A stretch of DNA of 64,000 bases from Anaerolineaceae bacterium (GCA_029975475.1 JARKPB010000008.1:310001-374000); one strand, 5' to 3'; counted from the stretch's first letter, positions 26,446 through 36,512 are shown. A program made the numbers and translations. The notes: generated by a model not told the origin, from the sequence alone.

Positions 26446-27438
26446 TTATTTTACCGGATGTTTGGCAATTTTTAACTTCAGGAACAAGAGCGGAGCTGCC
26501 CAGGTAACCCACAGACCAATCAATGTGTAGCGTAAGAAACGGAGCAAATAGGATGTCAGGTCAGGATTGCGGGGAAAAACCGCGCCCAGGCCAAACCAGA
26601 GCAGAATTACGCCAAAAGCGCCGACAAAATACCGCAGGACTTTTTCGACGGGTGAACCGCTGGCATTGAACAGACCATGTTTATTGGTGAACAGGAAGAA
26701 ACCGGCTGCCAGTCCAAAAATCGTCCCCCCCAGGGTAAAACCGCCGGAAATATCCAGCGGATCCGGCGCATCCAGACCGTTGCGGGTTGCGTTTGCCAGC
26801 CATTCGGAGGGCATGCTGAAAACGCTTGCCTGGGCGATGCCAACCCAGGCGATGGAACCCGTGATCACCACCGCGGCGAGCAGAGAGGTGAGCACCTGGA
26901 TTACCAGACTCTGACGCTGGAACCATCCGGCCAGCGGTTTCTCCAGCCAGAGGAACAGCGCCACCAGCAGAAATCCGATGATCCAGCCTACCAACACATC
27001 GCGGGTAAAGTGAACCCCCAGATAAATGCGGGAGAGCCCCACCAGGAGAATCAGTGCTGCTGAGACCCAGACCGCCCAGCGTTTTCTCAGGCTGACTCCG
27101 AAGAGGCCAAAAACGGCGGCGCTGTTTTGTGCGTGGCCGGAAGGCACCCCGAAAGAAGTTTCAGACGAATAGGGCAAAACCCTGGCATCAAACCAGTAGG
27201 GCCTGGGACTGAGGAAGATGATTTTGAGCAGCGAATTGAACCAGCCGGTTAGCATCAGCATGACGCCAATGCGCAGCCCGAGGATCGAATCAATACACCA
27301 GTACAACGCCGGGATGACCAGCAGAAAAAAGTTTTCGGTACCCAGAAAAGTAAAAAATTTCATCGGCAGCAGCAGCCAGCTGCCGAGGGCTTGAAACAGA
27401 AGAGAGATTTCAACTTCAAATTGCAGCAAAGAATCCAT
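26446..27438 (-). CDS. PAP2-family membrane phosphatase
   Basis: Membrane phosphatase of 330 residues of the type-2 phosphatidic acid phosphatase superfamily. All three catalytic motifs are present: KIIFLSPRP, PSGHAQNSA and SRIYLGVHFTRDVLVGW. The extra C-terminal membrane segments (to eight or more helices in total) exceed the minimal six-helix enzyme. Substrates in this family include undecaprenyl pyrophosphate and phosphatidic acid; recycling of the lipid carrier used by the polysaccharide cluster upstream is possible. The ATG at 27438 has GAGGAGG upstream. It is divergent from the transglutaminase gene. Confidence 0.9.
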   Translation of the reverse strand: MDSLLQFEVEISLLFQALGSWLLLPMKFFTFLGTENFFLLVIPALYWCIDSILGLRIGVMLMLTGWFNSLLKIIFLSPRPYWFDARVLPYSSETSFGVPSGHAQNSAAVFGLFGVSLRKRWAVWVSAALILLVGLSRIYLGVHFTRDVLVGWIIGFLLVALFLWLEKPLAGWFQRQSLVIQVLTSLLAAVVITGSIAWVGIAQASVFSMPSEWLANATRNGLDAPDPLDISGGFTLGGTIFGLAAGFFLFTNKHGLFNASGSPVEKVLRYFVGAFGVILLWFGLGAVFPRNPDLTSYLLRFLRYTLIGLWVTWAAPLLFLKLKIAKHPVK

Positions 27439-27472
27439 GCCTGACCTCCTCGAGAAATGCGACGGGTGAACA

Positions 27473-27502
27473 TTGACGCCCCGAGCAGTTTTATTGTACA
27501 CT
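27473..27502 (+). promoter_or_regulatory. Promoter of a probably leaderless transglutaminase-gene transcript
   Basis: TTGACG (27473-27478), 18 nt, TACACT (27497-27502); the ATG at 27509 coincides with the expected +1. No ribosome binding site lies between the -10 box and the ATG. Confidence 0.45.
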
Positions 27503-27508
27503 GAAACG

Positions 27509-29878
27509 ATGAAGGAAACTCGTTCACCGTGGTGGGATTTACCGGCCGCGTTGATTTTTTTAACCGCTGTCTGGCTGGCATCCACCCGGTTGCAGGTGAC
27601 GAACTGGACCGACCGGCTGGAGATCGTTGCCAACCTCTCCTTAATTGGCGGTATCCTGGGACTGGCATTGGGCTACAGCCGCTATCGCAAGGGCTGGGTC
27701 TGGTTTTTCTCGATCATTTTCACCCTTTTCTTTGTCACTCAGCAGCTTTCGCTGACTTCAGCGCTGTTCACATCCGCCCGCGAACGATTGTTGATCCTGG
27801 GTCCCCGGTTCTTATTTGCCCTGTCTCAGCTGTTTAACGGCAAGCCAGTTGAAGATTCGATCCTCTTCCTGGCGGCGGTCGCGTTGATTTGCTGGCTTCT
27901 GGGGCTGGTGGGCGCGGTTATCCTGGTGCGGCGCGGTCAGGCGCTGGCGGCGCTGGGGCTGGCAGCCGCAGGGGTGATCACGGTGGAATATTTTGAACCG
28001 GGGAATCTCCATCCATTTCTATCCGCCGGATTTTTCATCGCCGCGTTGCTGCTCATCGCGCGCCTGTACTATCTGCGCGCGCGCCAACGCTGGCAGGAAA
28101 ACGGCCTGCAGGTGGACGCTGAACTGGGGTTTGACCTGACGCGCGGCGCGCTGGCGGTCGGGATCATTCTCGTGTTTCTCGCCTGGAACGTTCCCTGGTT
28201 TCTAAAAGTGATTCAACCCGGCAGCGCGGAACAGATCCGCCTGCAGCAGGGAATGAACAGTTTTCAGCGCACCTTCAATAATCTCGTCGCTCCTCTGCGC
28301 AATACCGAGCCGCGTCCTTTCTACTATGACGACCGGCTGGAGCTTGGATACGGCGCGAAGTTGGGCGACAGGCTGCTGTATACCATTCAGACCTCCGTTC
28401 CGCCTGATCAGGGTTTGCGGTATTACTGGCGGGTTCGTTTTTATGACCTCTACCGGGACGGCTCCTGGCGGAATGCCAATTTCTCCCGCCGCATGATCCA
28501 GCCGTACGCCAAATTGCTGGCTGAATCGAACGATACCGGGCGCCGGCGGGTGAACCTGACCGTTCAGGTGTTCAACCCCAGCAGCGATCAGATCATAATC
28601 CCCAATTCGCCGGTGGCCGTCAGCCTTAAAGTTACCTCTGATTACCTTCAAAATGGTTTGCAGGAAGTGGATGTGATCCGCATCACGCCTGATGAAGCCA
28701 TGAACGTTGGCGCGATCTATCTGGTGCAGTCGCAGATATCATCACCCACCGTTCAGGAATTACGCGCGGCGGGCAGCGATTACCCCGAATGGGTGATCAC
28801 AACCTACTTACAGGTGCCGGCGGATCTGAGCGAAAGAATGAACGACCTCGCGCTGGAGCTTACCCGCGACCTGGAAACGCCTTATGATAAAGCCGTCGCT
28901 GTCACCCGGTATTTGCGCGAGAATATCACCTATCAATCCGAAATCGAACCTTTCCCTGACGATGTTGAACCGATTGATTACTTTCTTTTTGAAACCAGGA
29001 AAGGGTTTTGTAACTACTACGCCACGGCTGAGGTTTTGCTCCTGAGGGCGGCTGGAGTCCCTGCCCGTCTGGCGGTGGGTTATGCCCAGGGAGAACTGCA
29101 GGGCGAGCGCACTTTCTCGGTGCGCGAACGCGACAGTCACGCCTGGCCGGAGGTGTATTTCCCCGGCATCGGCTGGATCGAGTTTGAACCAACTGCTGCC
29201 CAGCAAGAAACAGCCTTTGCTGATGAAACCGCACCGCCGATTCCATCCGAAGCCCAGGCGAACCCGGATGAATTGCGTTCCATTCCGCTGCCGATCATTG
29301 ATGATGAACCGTTTAACCGCGCGGAAGCGGAAGAAGAGCGCCTGGATCGTCTGCTCGCCGAAAAACAGCAGCAGCAGCGCCTTCAGACCTGGCTGATCCT
29401 GTCCGGTGCTTTTGCTGCCCTGGCCGCGTTCATCCTTTGGCTGCGCAGACGCACTGTTGTGCGGCAGCGAATTTCCACGTGGATGAACAGCGTGGAAACC
29501 GCGCTAGAGAAGCGCGGGATACGAATACCGCGCTGGTTGAAATACGGTTTTCGGCGCCGCTATCCCCGCCGGCTGGATCAGGCTTTCGCAAACGTGGGCT
29601 GGTCGCTCGCATTGCTGGGTGAAAAACCAAACCCCGGGCAAACCCCGGCGCGTCAGGCCGGGTTACTGGTAAAATTATTGCCGACCGCGGCGGTGGAAAT
29701 CCGAATGCTTGAAGCGGAATACACAAAAGGCACCTACAGCCTGCAGTCCGCGGATGAGGCGGCCGCCCTGAAAGCTGGCCGCCGGTTAAAATGGAAAGCG
29801 ATCATCGCCTGGGTGGAAAGAAAAATTCTGGGACGGACCGCGCTGCACGAAGAAATCCGGCATCGAGGAAAGGCATGA
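27509..29878 (+). CDS. TgpA-like membrane protein with transglutaminase-core domain
   Basis: 789-residue protein with N-terminal membrane helices (about residues 10-230), an extracytoplasmic transglutaminase-like domain, another helix near 630 ([18 protein letters not shown]) and a C-terminal cytosolic part resembling DUF4129. The catalytic triad is visible: Cys501 in [11 protein letters not shown], His544 in [10 protein letters not shown] and an acidic residue at 560 in EFEPT, where relatives usually have Asp. Related proteins cleave or crosslink cell-envelope proteins. It overlaps the adenylate cyclase gene by 4 nt (ATGA), so the pair is co-translated. Confidence 0.88.
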   Translation: MKETRSPWWDLPAALIFLTAVWLASTRLQVTNWTDRLEIVANLSLIGGILGLALGYSRYRKGWVWFFSIIFTLFFVTQQLSLTSALFTSARERLLILGPRFLFALSQLFNGKPVEDSILFLAAVALICWLLGLVGAVILVRRGQALAALGLAAAGVITVEYFEPGNLHPFLSAGFFIAALLLIARLYYLRARQRWQENGLQVDAELGFDLTRGALAVGIILVFLAWNVPWFLKVIQPGSAEQIRLQQGMNSFQRTFNNLVAPLRNTEPRPFYYDDRLELGYGAKLGDRLLYTIQTSVPPDQGLRYYWRVRFYDLYRDGSWRNANFSRRMIQPYAKLLAESNDTGRRRVNLTVQVFNPSSDQIIIPNSPVAVSLKVTSDYLQNGLQEVDVIRITPDEAMNVGAIYLVQSQISSPTVQELRAAGSDYPEWVITTYLQVPADLSERMNDLALELTRDLETPYDKAVAVTRYLRENITYQSEIEPFPDDVEPIDYFLFETRKGFCNYYATAEVLLLRAAGVPARLAVGYAQGELQGERTFSVRERDSHAWPEVYFPGIGWIEFEPTAAQQETAFADETAPPIPSEAQANPDELRSIPLPIIDDEPFNRAEAEEERLDRLLAEKQQQQRLQTWLILSGAFAALAAFILWLRRRTVVRQRISTWMNSVETALEKRGIRIPRWLKYGFRRRYPRRLDQAFANVGWSLALLGEKPNPGQTPARQAGLLVKLLPTAAVEIRMLEAEYTKGTYSLQSADEAAALKAGRRLKWKAIIAWVERKILGRTALHEEIRHRGKA

Positions 29879-31599
29879 CGACTGATAATCTGGCTACATC
29901 CACCTTCGCTTCAATTGACCAGTACCTGCACCACCTGATCGAACTATCCGCCAATATGCGCACGACTTTGCAGCAGATTCGTCTGGCTGCGCTGCCTTCG
30001 AGCATTTATGAAGGGGTCAACGCCATATCGCTCGGGCTGGGGCAGATCCGCAAGCAGGTCTCTTCTCTGGAAGAAGAACGCCGCAGCCTGAAAGCTTACT
30101 CACAAATCGGCCAGGTGGTCAACAGTTCCCTCGATCTGGATGTTGTCTTAAAGATTGTGATGGATACGATCATCCGCCTGACCGGAGCAGAACGTTGTTT
30201 TCTGATGCTGCGGAATGAACAGGGGGAACTCTCGGTGAAGATTGCCCGCAACTGGGAACAGGAAACGATGGATGAATCGGAATCAACCATCAGTAAAACC
30301 ATCATTTACCGCGTTGCCAATACCGGTCAGCCGGTATTGACAACCAATGCCCAGGAAGATCCTCGGTTTGGCAGCCAGCAGAGCATCATCGCCAATAATT
30401 TGCGTTCGATACTGTGCGTCCCGCTGACGGTTAAATCAGAGACCACCGGTGTCATCTATACCGATAACCGCATCCGCAGCGGCCTGTTTACCCAGAAAGA
30501 CCTGGAATTACTCTCCGCTTTTGCCAACCAGGCAGCCGTCGCGATTGAAAATGCCCGATTGTTTGCTTCTGTGCGGCGAACGCTGGTGGAAGTGACCGAA
30601 TTAAAGAATTTAATGGATAATGTGTTTTCCTCGATCGCCAGCGGGGTAATTACAGCCGATCTCGAGGAACGGATCATGCTCTGCAACAAAGCAGCCGCCA
30701 GTATTCTTGGGCGCGCCACCCAGGAAATGATTGGATCGGATATTAACAGCTCGCTGGATACTTTCGCCAGCGAGCTGGAACCGCATCTGAATCACGTCCG
30801 TGAAACCGATCAACCTGTGATCGGGCTGGAACTCAGCCCGCGCCTGGCACAAAGGGGACAGGTGGACTTAAGGCTGAGTTTGACCCCGCTAAAAGATGTC
30901 TCTCAAAACACGCAGGGTGTGGCGATCGTGATGGAAGACCTGACAGAAAAAAAGCGCCTGGAAGCGCAGCGGCGGTTATTCGAGCGCATGGTCGCGCCAG
31001 AGGTCATTGAGCTGCTCAATCCGGATCAACTGGCGCTGGGCGGAAAACGGGAGACGATCACAATCCTGTTCGCTGACCTGCGCAGTTTTACCAGCTTTAG
31101 CGAGGCGACCGAGCCGGAAGAGCTGGTAGGTGTCTTAAACCGCTACCTGGCAGCCGCTGCAGATGAGATCCTTCTTGAGGGCGGCACGATTGATAAATTT
31201 ATGGGTGACGCGGTCATGTCCTGGTTCAATGCGCCCATGCGCCAGCCCGATCATACCCTGCGCGCGGTTCGGGCTGCGCTGAGCCTGCGCGCAAAGGTCC
31301 TGTCTTTACACCAGGAAATGCCTGAAGATCACCGCTTGACCTTTGGAGTCGGCATCCATGTCGGTGACGCTGTTCTGGGGCTGGTGGGTACCGAAAAACG
31401 CATGGAATACACAGCCGTTGGCGATTCGGTAAACACGGCCAAACGCATTCAGGAAAACGCTGCCCCAGGACAGATCCTGATTTCCGCCGCAGCGCATGCG
31501 CTGGTTGAGGGCTGCGTGGTCTCGCGCCAGATCGAACCCATTTTTGCCAAAGGCAAGCGTGAGCCGCTGCATGTATTTGAGATTTTGGCTTTGCGCTAA
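29875..31599 (+). CDS. Adenylate cyclase (class III) with GAF and PAS sensor domains
   Basis: Cytosolic signalling enzyme of 574 residues. After a helical N-terminus, residues about 85-245 are a GAF domain, about 250-355 a PAS domain, and about 375-570 a class III nucleotide cyclase. The metal-binding Asp residues appear in FADLRSFTS and FMGDAVMSW. Lys in IDKFMGD and Asp in [15 protein letters not shown] are the residues expected for ATP rather than GTP, so cAMP is the likely product. No heme- or cyclic-nucleotide-specific motif was identified in the GAF domain. GAGGAAAGGC precedes the ATG, which overlaps the transglutaminase stop codon. Confidence 0.9.
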   Translation: MTTDNLATSTFASIDQYLHHLIELSANMRTTLQQIRLAALPSSIYEGVNAISLGLGQIRKQVSSLEEERRSLKAYSQIGQVVNSSLDLDVVLKIVMDTIIRLTGAERCFLMLRNEQGELSVKIARNWEQETMDESESTISKTIIYRVANTGQPVLTTNAQEDPRFGSQQSIIANNLRSILCVPLTVKSETTGVIYTDNRIRSGLFTQKDLELLSAFANQAAVAIENARLFASVRRTLVEVTELKNLMDNVFSSIASGVITADLEERIMLCNKAAASILGRATQEMIGSDINSSLDTFASELEPHLNHVRETDQPVIGLELSPRLAQRGQVDLRLSLTPLKDVSQNTQGVAIVMEDLTEKKRLEAQRRLFERMVAPEVIELLNPDQLALGGKRETITILFADLRSFTSFSEATEPEELVGVLNRYLAAAADEILLEGGTIDKFMGDAVMSWFNAPMRQPDHTLRAVRAALSLRAKVLSLHQEMPEDHRLTFGVGIHVGDAVLGLVGTEKRMEYTAVGDSVNTAKRIQENAAPGQILISAAAHALVEGCVVSRQIEPIFAKGKREPLHVFEILALR

Positions 31600-32606
31600 A
31601 ACTCTGTAACCCCTTCAGAAATTATCGATAACCGCGCTTCTGCCAGTCCGGGAAGCGCATAGGCGGGATAGAGAGGCCGGGTGCCCTCCAGTTTGATCGA
31701 CGCGCCTGCCAGACCCATCATGGCGGCGCGCAGCGGATCGTAGCTGCGGGTGTACTCAACCAGAAATCCCCCGCAGACGGCATCTGGATACCCGCTTGGA
31801 TCCGCGATCCGCGCGGGATAGGGCGGCACGCGCCAGCTCCGTTTTCCAGGTCCATCGACCAGCAGAACGCTGAAATCATCCTGAAAGATCAACGCCAGTT
31901 CAATCCCCTGGCGGAAAAGATGGTCAATCATCTCTGCTAATTCATAACTTCGCCCGGAAAACAATCCGCGCAGGCTGTTTTCACCGCAGGCAAAAATGGT
32001 CACCCCGTGCAGAATCCCGGTGAGGTCATCAAAAAAGGCGGGGACCATATAGCGCTCCCCGGCTCTGAGCAGGATGGTCGTGATGTGCCCCTTGCGCAGC
32101 GCATCCGGGATCAATGAATGGGTCAGAAAATCAGCGGGCGCAATGTAAGCTGCCCGCGCTTCCAGATAGGACCCCGGCAGGTCCGATGGACGCAGTGTTA
32201 AAGGTCCCGGGTTGATTCGGCTGTCTATCCCGGCGGGAGGTGGTGTGTAACCCAGCAAAGATTTTGGGAAAGGATAATCGATTTTGGAAAAATAATTAAG
32301 CGGGTTATCGTGGTCAGCGCGTTTGGGTGTTTTCCAGGCGGTGAAACAGCGCAGGTCCACATTTTCTTCCACTTTCTTGATCCCGTCCAGGTTAAAACCG
32401 AATTTCCGAAAGCTTTCTAGCTGTTCAAACGGAAAATCAGCCGGGATTCTGCCTGCCAGACCGGCCGCGGCGTGCCACAGCGCCATCGCGCCGGCAGCGT
32501 ACAAAGGAGCCCCTCCGGCAAAGTCGACAGCCGGAGGGCCGATGAGCGGGAGGACTGTTTCGCGGGTGATTTGACCGATGATGATGTGTTGTAAGGGAGA
32601 CTCCAT
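31596..32606 (-). CDS. PfkB-family carbohydrate-kinase-like protein (divergent)
   Basis: 336-residue protein related to the ribokinase/PfkB family. The N-terminal DFAGGAPLYAAGAMALW matches the sugar-binding glycine region. The C-terminal PDAVCGGFLVEYTRSYDPLRAAMMGLAGASIKLEG matches the anion-hole and adenine-site segment, where most members have GAGDAFCGGF. Here the first glycines are replaced, leaving the catalytic Asp in PDAV. Activity is therefore uncertain. It could be a sugar kinase with altered specificity or an inactive relative. Its 3' end overlaps the convergent cyclase by 4 nt. It is the last gene of a three-gene operon with two small membrane proteins. Confidence 0.65.
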   Translation of the reverse strand: MESPLQHIIIGQITRETVLPLIGPPAVDFAGGAPLYAAGAMALWHAAAGLAGRIPADFPFEQLESFRKFGFNLDGIKKVEENVDLRCFTAWKTPKRADHDNPLNYFSKIDYPFPKSLLGYTPPPAGIDSRINPGPLTLRPSDLPGSYLEARAAYIAPADFLTHSLIPDALRKGHITTILLRAGERYMVPAFFDDLTGILHGVTIFACGENSLRGLFSGRSYELAEMIDHLFRQGIELALIFQDDFSVLLVDGPGKRSWRVPPYPARIADPSGYPDAVCGGFLVEYTRSYDPLRAAMMGLAGASIKLEGTRPLYPAYALPGLAEARLSIISEGVTEF

Positions 32607-32627
32607 ACAGTCCCGGGAGGCGAGCGA

Positions 32628-32831
32628 TTACCGGCGCGCGGCCAGGTCAGCGATGGATTTCACCACGCTTAAAATTCCTATGCCAACTTTGACACCGTCG
32701 CCCGCGGATAATTTTGGATTGTTTTCTTGCGCCCTCTGGATGAATACATAAGCAGAGAAGATGCCTGCCAGGGCTCCCAGTAATGCGCCCAGGATGATCG
32801 TTTTTGTTTTCCACTGCTGATTGCTTTCCAT
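32628..32831 (-). CDS. Small single-helix membrane protein
   Basis: 67-residue protein with one hydrophobic helix near the N-terminus (TIILGALLGALAGIFSAYVFI) and a second mildly hydrophobic stretch (VKVGIGILSVVKSIADLA). It overlaps the preceding gene's stop by one nucleotide (TAATG), so translation is coupled. The composition resembles YtxH-type proteins, but I do not assign a family. It is part of the operon ending in the PfkB-like gene. Confidence 0.65.
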   Translation of the reverse strand: MESNQQWKTKTIILGALLGALAGIFSAYVFIQRAQENNPKLSAGDGVKVGIGILSVVKSIADLAARR

Positions 32832-33277
32832 TAATCCCTCACAATCTTTGAACGAGACGTTTGCGCTTTGAGCGCGCGCCAGAAGGCGCGGGCCGCGGAA
32901 GCGGCTCTTTCAATCTCAATAACCGGACGAGCCGTAGAATCGGCCGCCTGTTGAATATATTGTCCCACAATCTGGACAGCCCCGCGGATGTTTTTTCCCA
33001 GAGCGGGCAGTCCGCGGTACATTTTTGAGACCAGGCGGATGGAGAATACCAGCAGGGCAAGTTGGATCAGACCAGCGGCCATCCAACCCGCCACGAGGTA
33101 AATTACCGCGACGCTGGCACCTTTACTGACCGTCTCGCCGCCCTGAAAGGCGGAAAGGGTAACCAGGCTGATGATTGCCAGAAGCAGCAGGCCGGTCAGA
33201 CCCAGCGGCAGCCAGATCTGAAGCAGCATGTCGCGGCGGTGGTTTTGCTGGGGGTCGCGTTTCTCGGACGGTTCCAT
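32831..33277 (-). CDS. Membrane protein of unknown function, two helices
   Basis: 148 residues. A charged N-terminus (about 1-20) is followed by two membrane helices (about 22-46 and 55-82) and a soluble, partly amphipathic C-terminal helix region. No catalytic motif or signal peptide is recognised. It heads the minus-strand operon that continues with the 67-residue membrane protein and the PfkB-like protein. Coding potential is supported by tight coupling to the next gene. Function unknown. Confidence 0.65.
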   Translation of the reverse strand: MEPSEKRDPQQNHRRDMLLQIWLPLGLTGLLLLAIISLVTLSAFQGGETVSKGASVAVIYLVAGWMAAGLIQLALLVFSIRLVSKMYRGLPALGKNIRGAVQIVGQYIQQAADSTARPVIEIERAASAARAFWRALKAQTSRSKIVRD

Positions 33278-33369
33278 GTGTCAATTGTAGCATGAATTTT
33301 CGCCAGGCTTCGTCCTGGAAAAATCTTTCTGTAAAACCATGAAAACTGTATGAATATAAAAAATTATTG

Positions 33370-33375
33370 TATAAT
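33370..33375 (+). promoter_or_regulatory. -10 box of the recX leader promoter
   Basis: Perfect TATAAT preceded by TG. The -35 region is AT-rich without a clear consensus. The expected start near 33382 leaves about 310 nt before recX. Confidence 0.5.
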
Positions 33376-33381
33376 CAACTT

Positions 33382-33691
33382 ATCGTGGATCCATTTTGGC
33401 CGCGGGTTTGGTTATTTAGGAAGTAAGTTTAACCTCCGCAAGGAGTTTGGAAGATTTGCCGACGGAATGTAAGTTGAGGCAGGGTACTTTTCAGATATTT
33501 TTTCAGCCTGGTTAACAGGTTCATTCGAAAAGGAATCCAGAATTTGATCGCATCAAATGCGAAAGCCCGACGAACAGTATAGTCCTCGGTAAACCCCCTG
33601 GACCGGGTAAATTTTATTTTCCCGCTCCTGACTTCCTGATCTTAACCATGACAGCCGCGGCTGCACAGTGCAGTTGCGGTTGTTTGCTTTT
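33382..33691 (+). ncRNA. Candidate structured leader RNA or small RNA upstream of recX
   Basis: This 310-nt stretch has no supported open reading frame but contains compact dyads. CTCC-GCAA-GGAG (33434-33445) is closed by a GNRA tetraloop and extended by AA/TT around a bulged C. ATTTGAT-CGC-ATCAAAT (33542-33558) is followed by GCGAAAGC. A strong -10 box lies just upstream. It is not recognisable as tmRNA, RNase P, SRP RNA or a riboswitch class whose conserved core I know; a divergent 6S RNA or a leader regulating recX-rny are possibilities. Structure is inferred by eye. Confidence 0.35.
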
Positions 33692-34348
33692 ATGGCAAGG
33701 ACGATCACTGCTCTCAAGGTTCAAAAGCGCAATCCTAACCGGGTAAACATCTACCTGGATGGGGAATTCGCTTTTGGCCTGTCCCGCCTGGTGGCTGCCT
33801 GGTTGAAAGTCGGGCAGGAACTCGGCGATGAAAAAATCGCCGCTCTCCAGCGTCAGGACACCATCGAAGCAGCTTTTCTGCGGGCGCTGCGGTACCTGAG
33901 TTACCGGCCCCGCTCGGCGGCTGAGGTGGAGAAAAAACTAACCGATTCCGGAACATCTCCCGAAGTGGTTGAGCGGGTGATGGAGCAGCTGCGCGAAAAA
34001 GGGTACGTCAACGACGCGGAATTTGCCCGCCAGTGGGTTGAAAACCGATCCGTCTTTCGACCCCGCGCGCACCGCGCGCTGGCGATCGAGTTACGGAAAA
34101 AAGGGGTTGATGGTGAAGCGATACAGGCAGCCTTGCAGGAGGCCGGTGATGAAGTTGAACTGGCGCGCGCCGCGGCGCGTAAGTATCTTCGCCGTTTAAC
34201 TAAGGAAGACCGTGATGGTTTTACCAGGCGCTTAAGCGGATACCTGGCGCGGCGCGGTTTTTCCTATCCGGTCTGTGCCGCGGTTATCCGCGAACTCTGG
34301 TCAGACAATGCGTCCCTGCAAGGCCAGGAATCAATTATGGACAAATGA
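33692..34348 (+). CDS. recX: Regulatory protein RecX
   Basis: Modulator of RecA filament activity, 218 residues. The three-helix RecX repeats are visible: FLRALRYLSYRPRSAAEVEKKL, followed by EKGYVNDAEFARQWVENR and a third repeat with DDEVELARAAARKYL-like sequence near residue 160. The N-terminal extension ITALKVQKRNPNRVNIYLDGEFAFGLS is typical of Gram-positive and related RecX proteins. The ATG at 33692 lacks a clear ribosome binding site; an upstream TTG is in frame but unsupported. recA is not in the window. It is followed 10 nt later by rny. Confidence 0.92.
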   Translation: MARTITALKVQKRNPNRVNIYLDGEFAFGLSRLVAAWLKVGQELGDEKIAALQRQDTIEAAFLRALRYLSYRPRSAAEVEKKLTDSGTSPEVVERVMEQLREKGYVNDAEFARQWVENRSVFRPRAHRALAIELRKKGVDGEAIQAALQEAGDEVELARAAARKYLRRLTKEDRDGFTRRLSGYLARRGFSYPVCAAVIRELWSDNASLQGQESIMDK

Positions 34349-34358
34349 GGGAGATGCT

Positions 34359-35882
34359 ATGGGAAATGGATTCTTATTTATCATCATTGGTCTGGCGCTG
34401 GGAATCATCGTGGCGTTTGTGCTTTCCCGCTTAATGATCAATCAGTTCAAGAAAGAAGAAGCGCAAAAAGCAGATAACCTTCTCACGCAGGCTGCTGAAA
34501 AAGCCAAATCAATGGAACTTGAGGCAAGGTCAAAGGCGCTTAAGATTTTGCAGGATGCTGAAAATGAAAACCGCGCCCGGAGAATTGAACTTGCCAGAGA
34601 AGATGAACGACTGGGCAAGCGGCGGGCGGAGCTGGACAACCGTGTGGAACGGATTGAGCAGCGCGAACAGCAGCTGAATAAACGCCAGTCTGCGCTGGAC
34701 CGCCGGGCATCAGAAGTTGAAAAAATGTATGCCCAGCAGCTGGCTGAGCTGCAGCGCGTCAGCGAACTGCCGATGGAAGAAGCCCGCCGCCTGGTGCTGG
34801 AAGAGGCGGAGAAGGAAGCGCGCGGCGATATGGCGCGAATCATTCGGCAGATCGAGGCAGAAGCGCGAGCGGAAGGCGACAAACGCGCCCGCGAGCTGAT
34901 CGCGGATGCCATTCAGCGTGTGGCGTCGGATCACGTCGCGCAGGTATCTTCTTCGGTTGTGCCTCTGCCCAATGAAGAGATGAAAGGCCGAATCGTCGGG
35001 CGCAACGGTCGAAACATCCGCGCTTTTGAACAGGCAGCCGGGGTTGATGTGATCGTGGATGACACCCCCGAAGCGGTCACAATTTCCTGCTTTGACCCGG
35101 TGCGCCGTGAAGTGGCCCGCCGCGCGCTGGAACGCTTGATTTTAGACGGCCGCATCCACCCGGCTCACATCGAGAAAATCCTGAACGAAGAACAGCGCGA
35201 AGTCGAAAAAGATATCGCCGAATCCGGCGAACAGGCGGCTTTTGATGCGGGTGTGGCCGGTCTGCATCCAGAAATCACCAAAATGCTCGGCCGCCTGAAA
35301 TACCGGACATCCTACGGTCAAAATCAACTCGCTCACGCCGTGGAAGTTGCCAAACTGTCCTCGCTGCTTGCGGCTGAGCTCGGCGCCAATGTGGAAGTGG
35401 CGAAAGCGGCCGGTTTGCTGCACGACCTGGGCAAGGCGATGGATCACAACACGGATGGCACCCACGCCATGCTGGGAGCTGAATTTGCCAAACGCTACGG
35501 CGTTAATCCGCGGGTGGTGAACGCGATCGCCTCGCACCACCATGAAGTGGAACAGGAATCTGTCGAAGCGGTGATCGCCGAAGCGGCGGATGCCATTTCC
35601 GGCGCGAGGCCTGGCGCCAGGCGCGAAGATCTGGAACAGTATATTAAGCGGCTGCGCGCACTGGAGGATATCGCCAATTCGCACAGCGGCGTCAGTCAGA
35701 GTTACGCCATCCAGGCTGGGCGGGAAGTTCGCATCATCGTTCGCCCTGAAGAAATTGACGACCTGGCGGCTGCCCGCCTGGCGCGCGACATCGCCAGAAA
35801 AATCGAGGAAACCATGCAATACCCGGGTCAGATTAAAGTTACGGTGATCCGTGAGACCCGCGCGACCGATTATGCCAAGTAA
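34359..35882 (+). CDS. rny: Ribonuclease Y
   Basis: Membrane-anchored endoribonuclease that initiates mRNA decay, 507 residues. An N-terminal helix (LFIIIGLALGIIVAFVLS) is followed by a long coiled coil (about 30-190), a KH domain with the GRNGRNIRAFEQAAGVD motif near residue 216, and an HD domain with AGLLHDLGKAMDH near residue 355. The C-terminal end EIDDLAAARLARDIARKIEETMQYPGQIKVTVIRE is characteristic. The ATG has GAGGGAG upstream; an earlier in-frame start inside recX is not supported. The last 13 nt overlap the convergent metallo-hydrolase gene. Confidence 0.98.
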   Translation: MGNGFLFIIIGLALGIIVAFVLSRLMINQFKKEEAQKADNLLTQAAEKAKSMELEARSKALKILQDAENENRARRIELAREDERLGKRRAELDNRVERIEQREQQLNKRQSALDRRASEVEKMYAQQLAELQRVSELPMEEARRLVLEEAEKEARGDMARIIRQIEAEARAEGDKRARELIADAIQRVASDHVAQVSSSVVPLPNEEMKGRIVGRNGRNIRAFEQAAGVDVIVDDTPEAVTISCFDPVRREVARRALERLILDGRIHPAHIEKILNEEQREVEKDIAESGEQAAFDAGVAGLHPEITKMLGRLKYRTSYGQNQLAHAVEVAKLSSLLAAELGANVEVAKAAGLLHDLGKAMDHNTDGTHAMLGAEFAKRYGVNPRVVNAIASHHHEVEQESVEAVIAEAADAISGARPGARREDLEQYIKRLRALEDIANSHSGVSQSYAIQAGREVRIIVRPEEIDDLAAARLARDIARKIEETMQYPGQIKVTVIRETRATDYAK

Positions 35883-36502
35883 GGATTGGTTTCCATTTCT
35901 CTGCCAACCGTGGTGACCGGTCCGTGACCGCTGAAGAGGCGGGTTTCTGGCGGCAGGGTGAGCACCTGCATCTGGATGGAGTGCATTAATTCGCGGCTGG
36001 AACCGCCCGGCAGGTCAGTTCGTCCGATATTGCCCTGAAAAATCAAGTCGCCGCAAAAGATGATCTTATCCGGCGCGTAATGGAATATGACATGCCCCCG
36101 CGAATGACCGGGGGTATGTTTGACTTCCAGTTTCTCTGACCCGAGGGTCAGCTGCTGCTGGTTATAGAAGTGGATGGTCGGCAGGGCCGGGGGGGTATAC
36201 TTCAGCCCAAAGAGTTCGCTGCCGCCGCCCTGACGCCAGAGCGGCAAATCCGCTGGATGCAGGCCGACCGCAGCGGCTGGAAAACGGGCGGTTAATTCTC
36301 CAACCCCGTAGATGTGGTCAAAATGCGCATGGGTGAGCAGGATCATTTGCAGGCTTAATTGCTGCTTCTCAATCGCGTCAATCACTTCGATCGTGTCAAA
36401 ACTCGGATCAATGACAGCGCACTGGTCGCTGGCTGAATCCCGCAGCAGGTAGGTGTTGTTTTGAAGCGGACCCAGAACAAAGGTAATGATTTCCAGCCCC
36501 AT
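35870..36502 (-). CDS. MBL-fold metallo-hydrolase (glyoxalase II-like)
   Basis: Cytosolic metallo-beta-lactamase-fold hydrolase of 210 residues. The zinc motif THAHFDH (His58, His60, Asp62, His63) is intact, with further ligands in TPGHSRGH and a late SGHGPVT. The short length and the LRDSASDQCAVIDPS start match the GloB-like hydrolases of unknown substrate. GGAGGAAAG precedes the ATG. It is the last gene of the minus-strand operon that begins with the ArsR-DUF2087 regulator. Confidence 0.9.
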   Translation of the reverse strand: MGLEIITFVLGPLQNNTYLLRDSASDQCAVIDPSFDTIEVIDAIEKQQLSLQMILLTHAHFDHIYGVGELTARFPAAAVGLHPADLPLWRQGGGSELFGLKYTPPALPTIHFYNQQQLTLGSEKLEVKHTPGHSRGHVIFHYAPDKIIFCGDLIFQGNIGRTDLPGGSSRELMHSIQMQVLTLPPETRLFSGHGPVTTVGREMETNPYLA

Positions 36503-36512
36503 CTTTCCTCCA

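Noticed and set aside
31606-31628. TGTAACC near the end of the cyclase gene
   Set aside because: It lies inside the convergent PfkB-like coding region with no gene downstream in the right orientation and no -10 match.
33303-33318. CCAGG/CCTGG hairpin followed by A residues
   Set aside because: A 5-bp stem lying upstream of a divergent gene; it has no terminator position on either strand.
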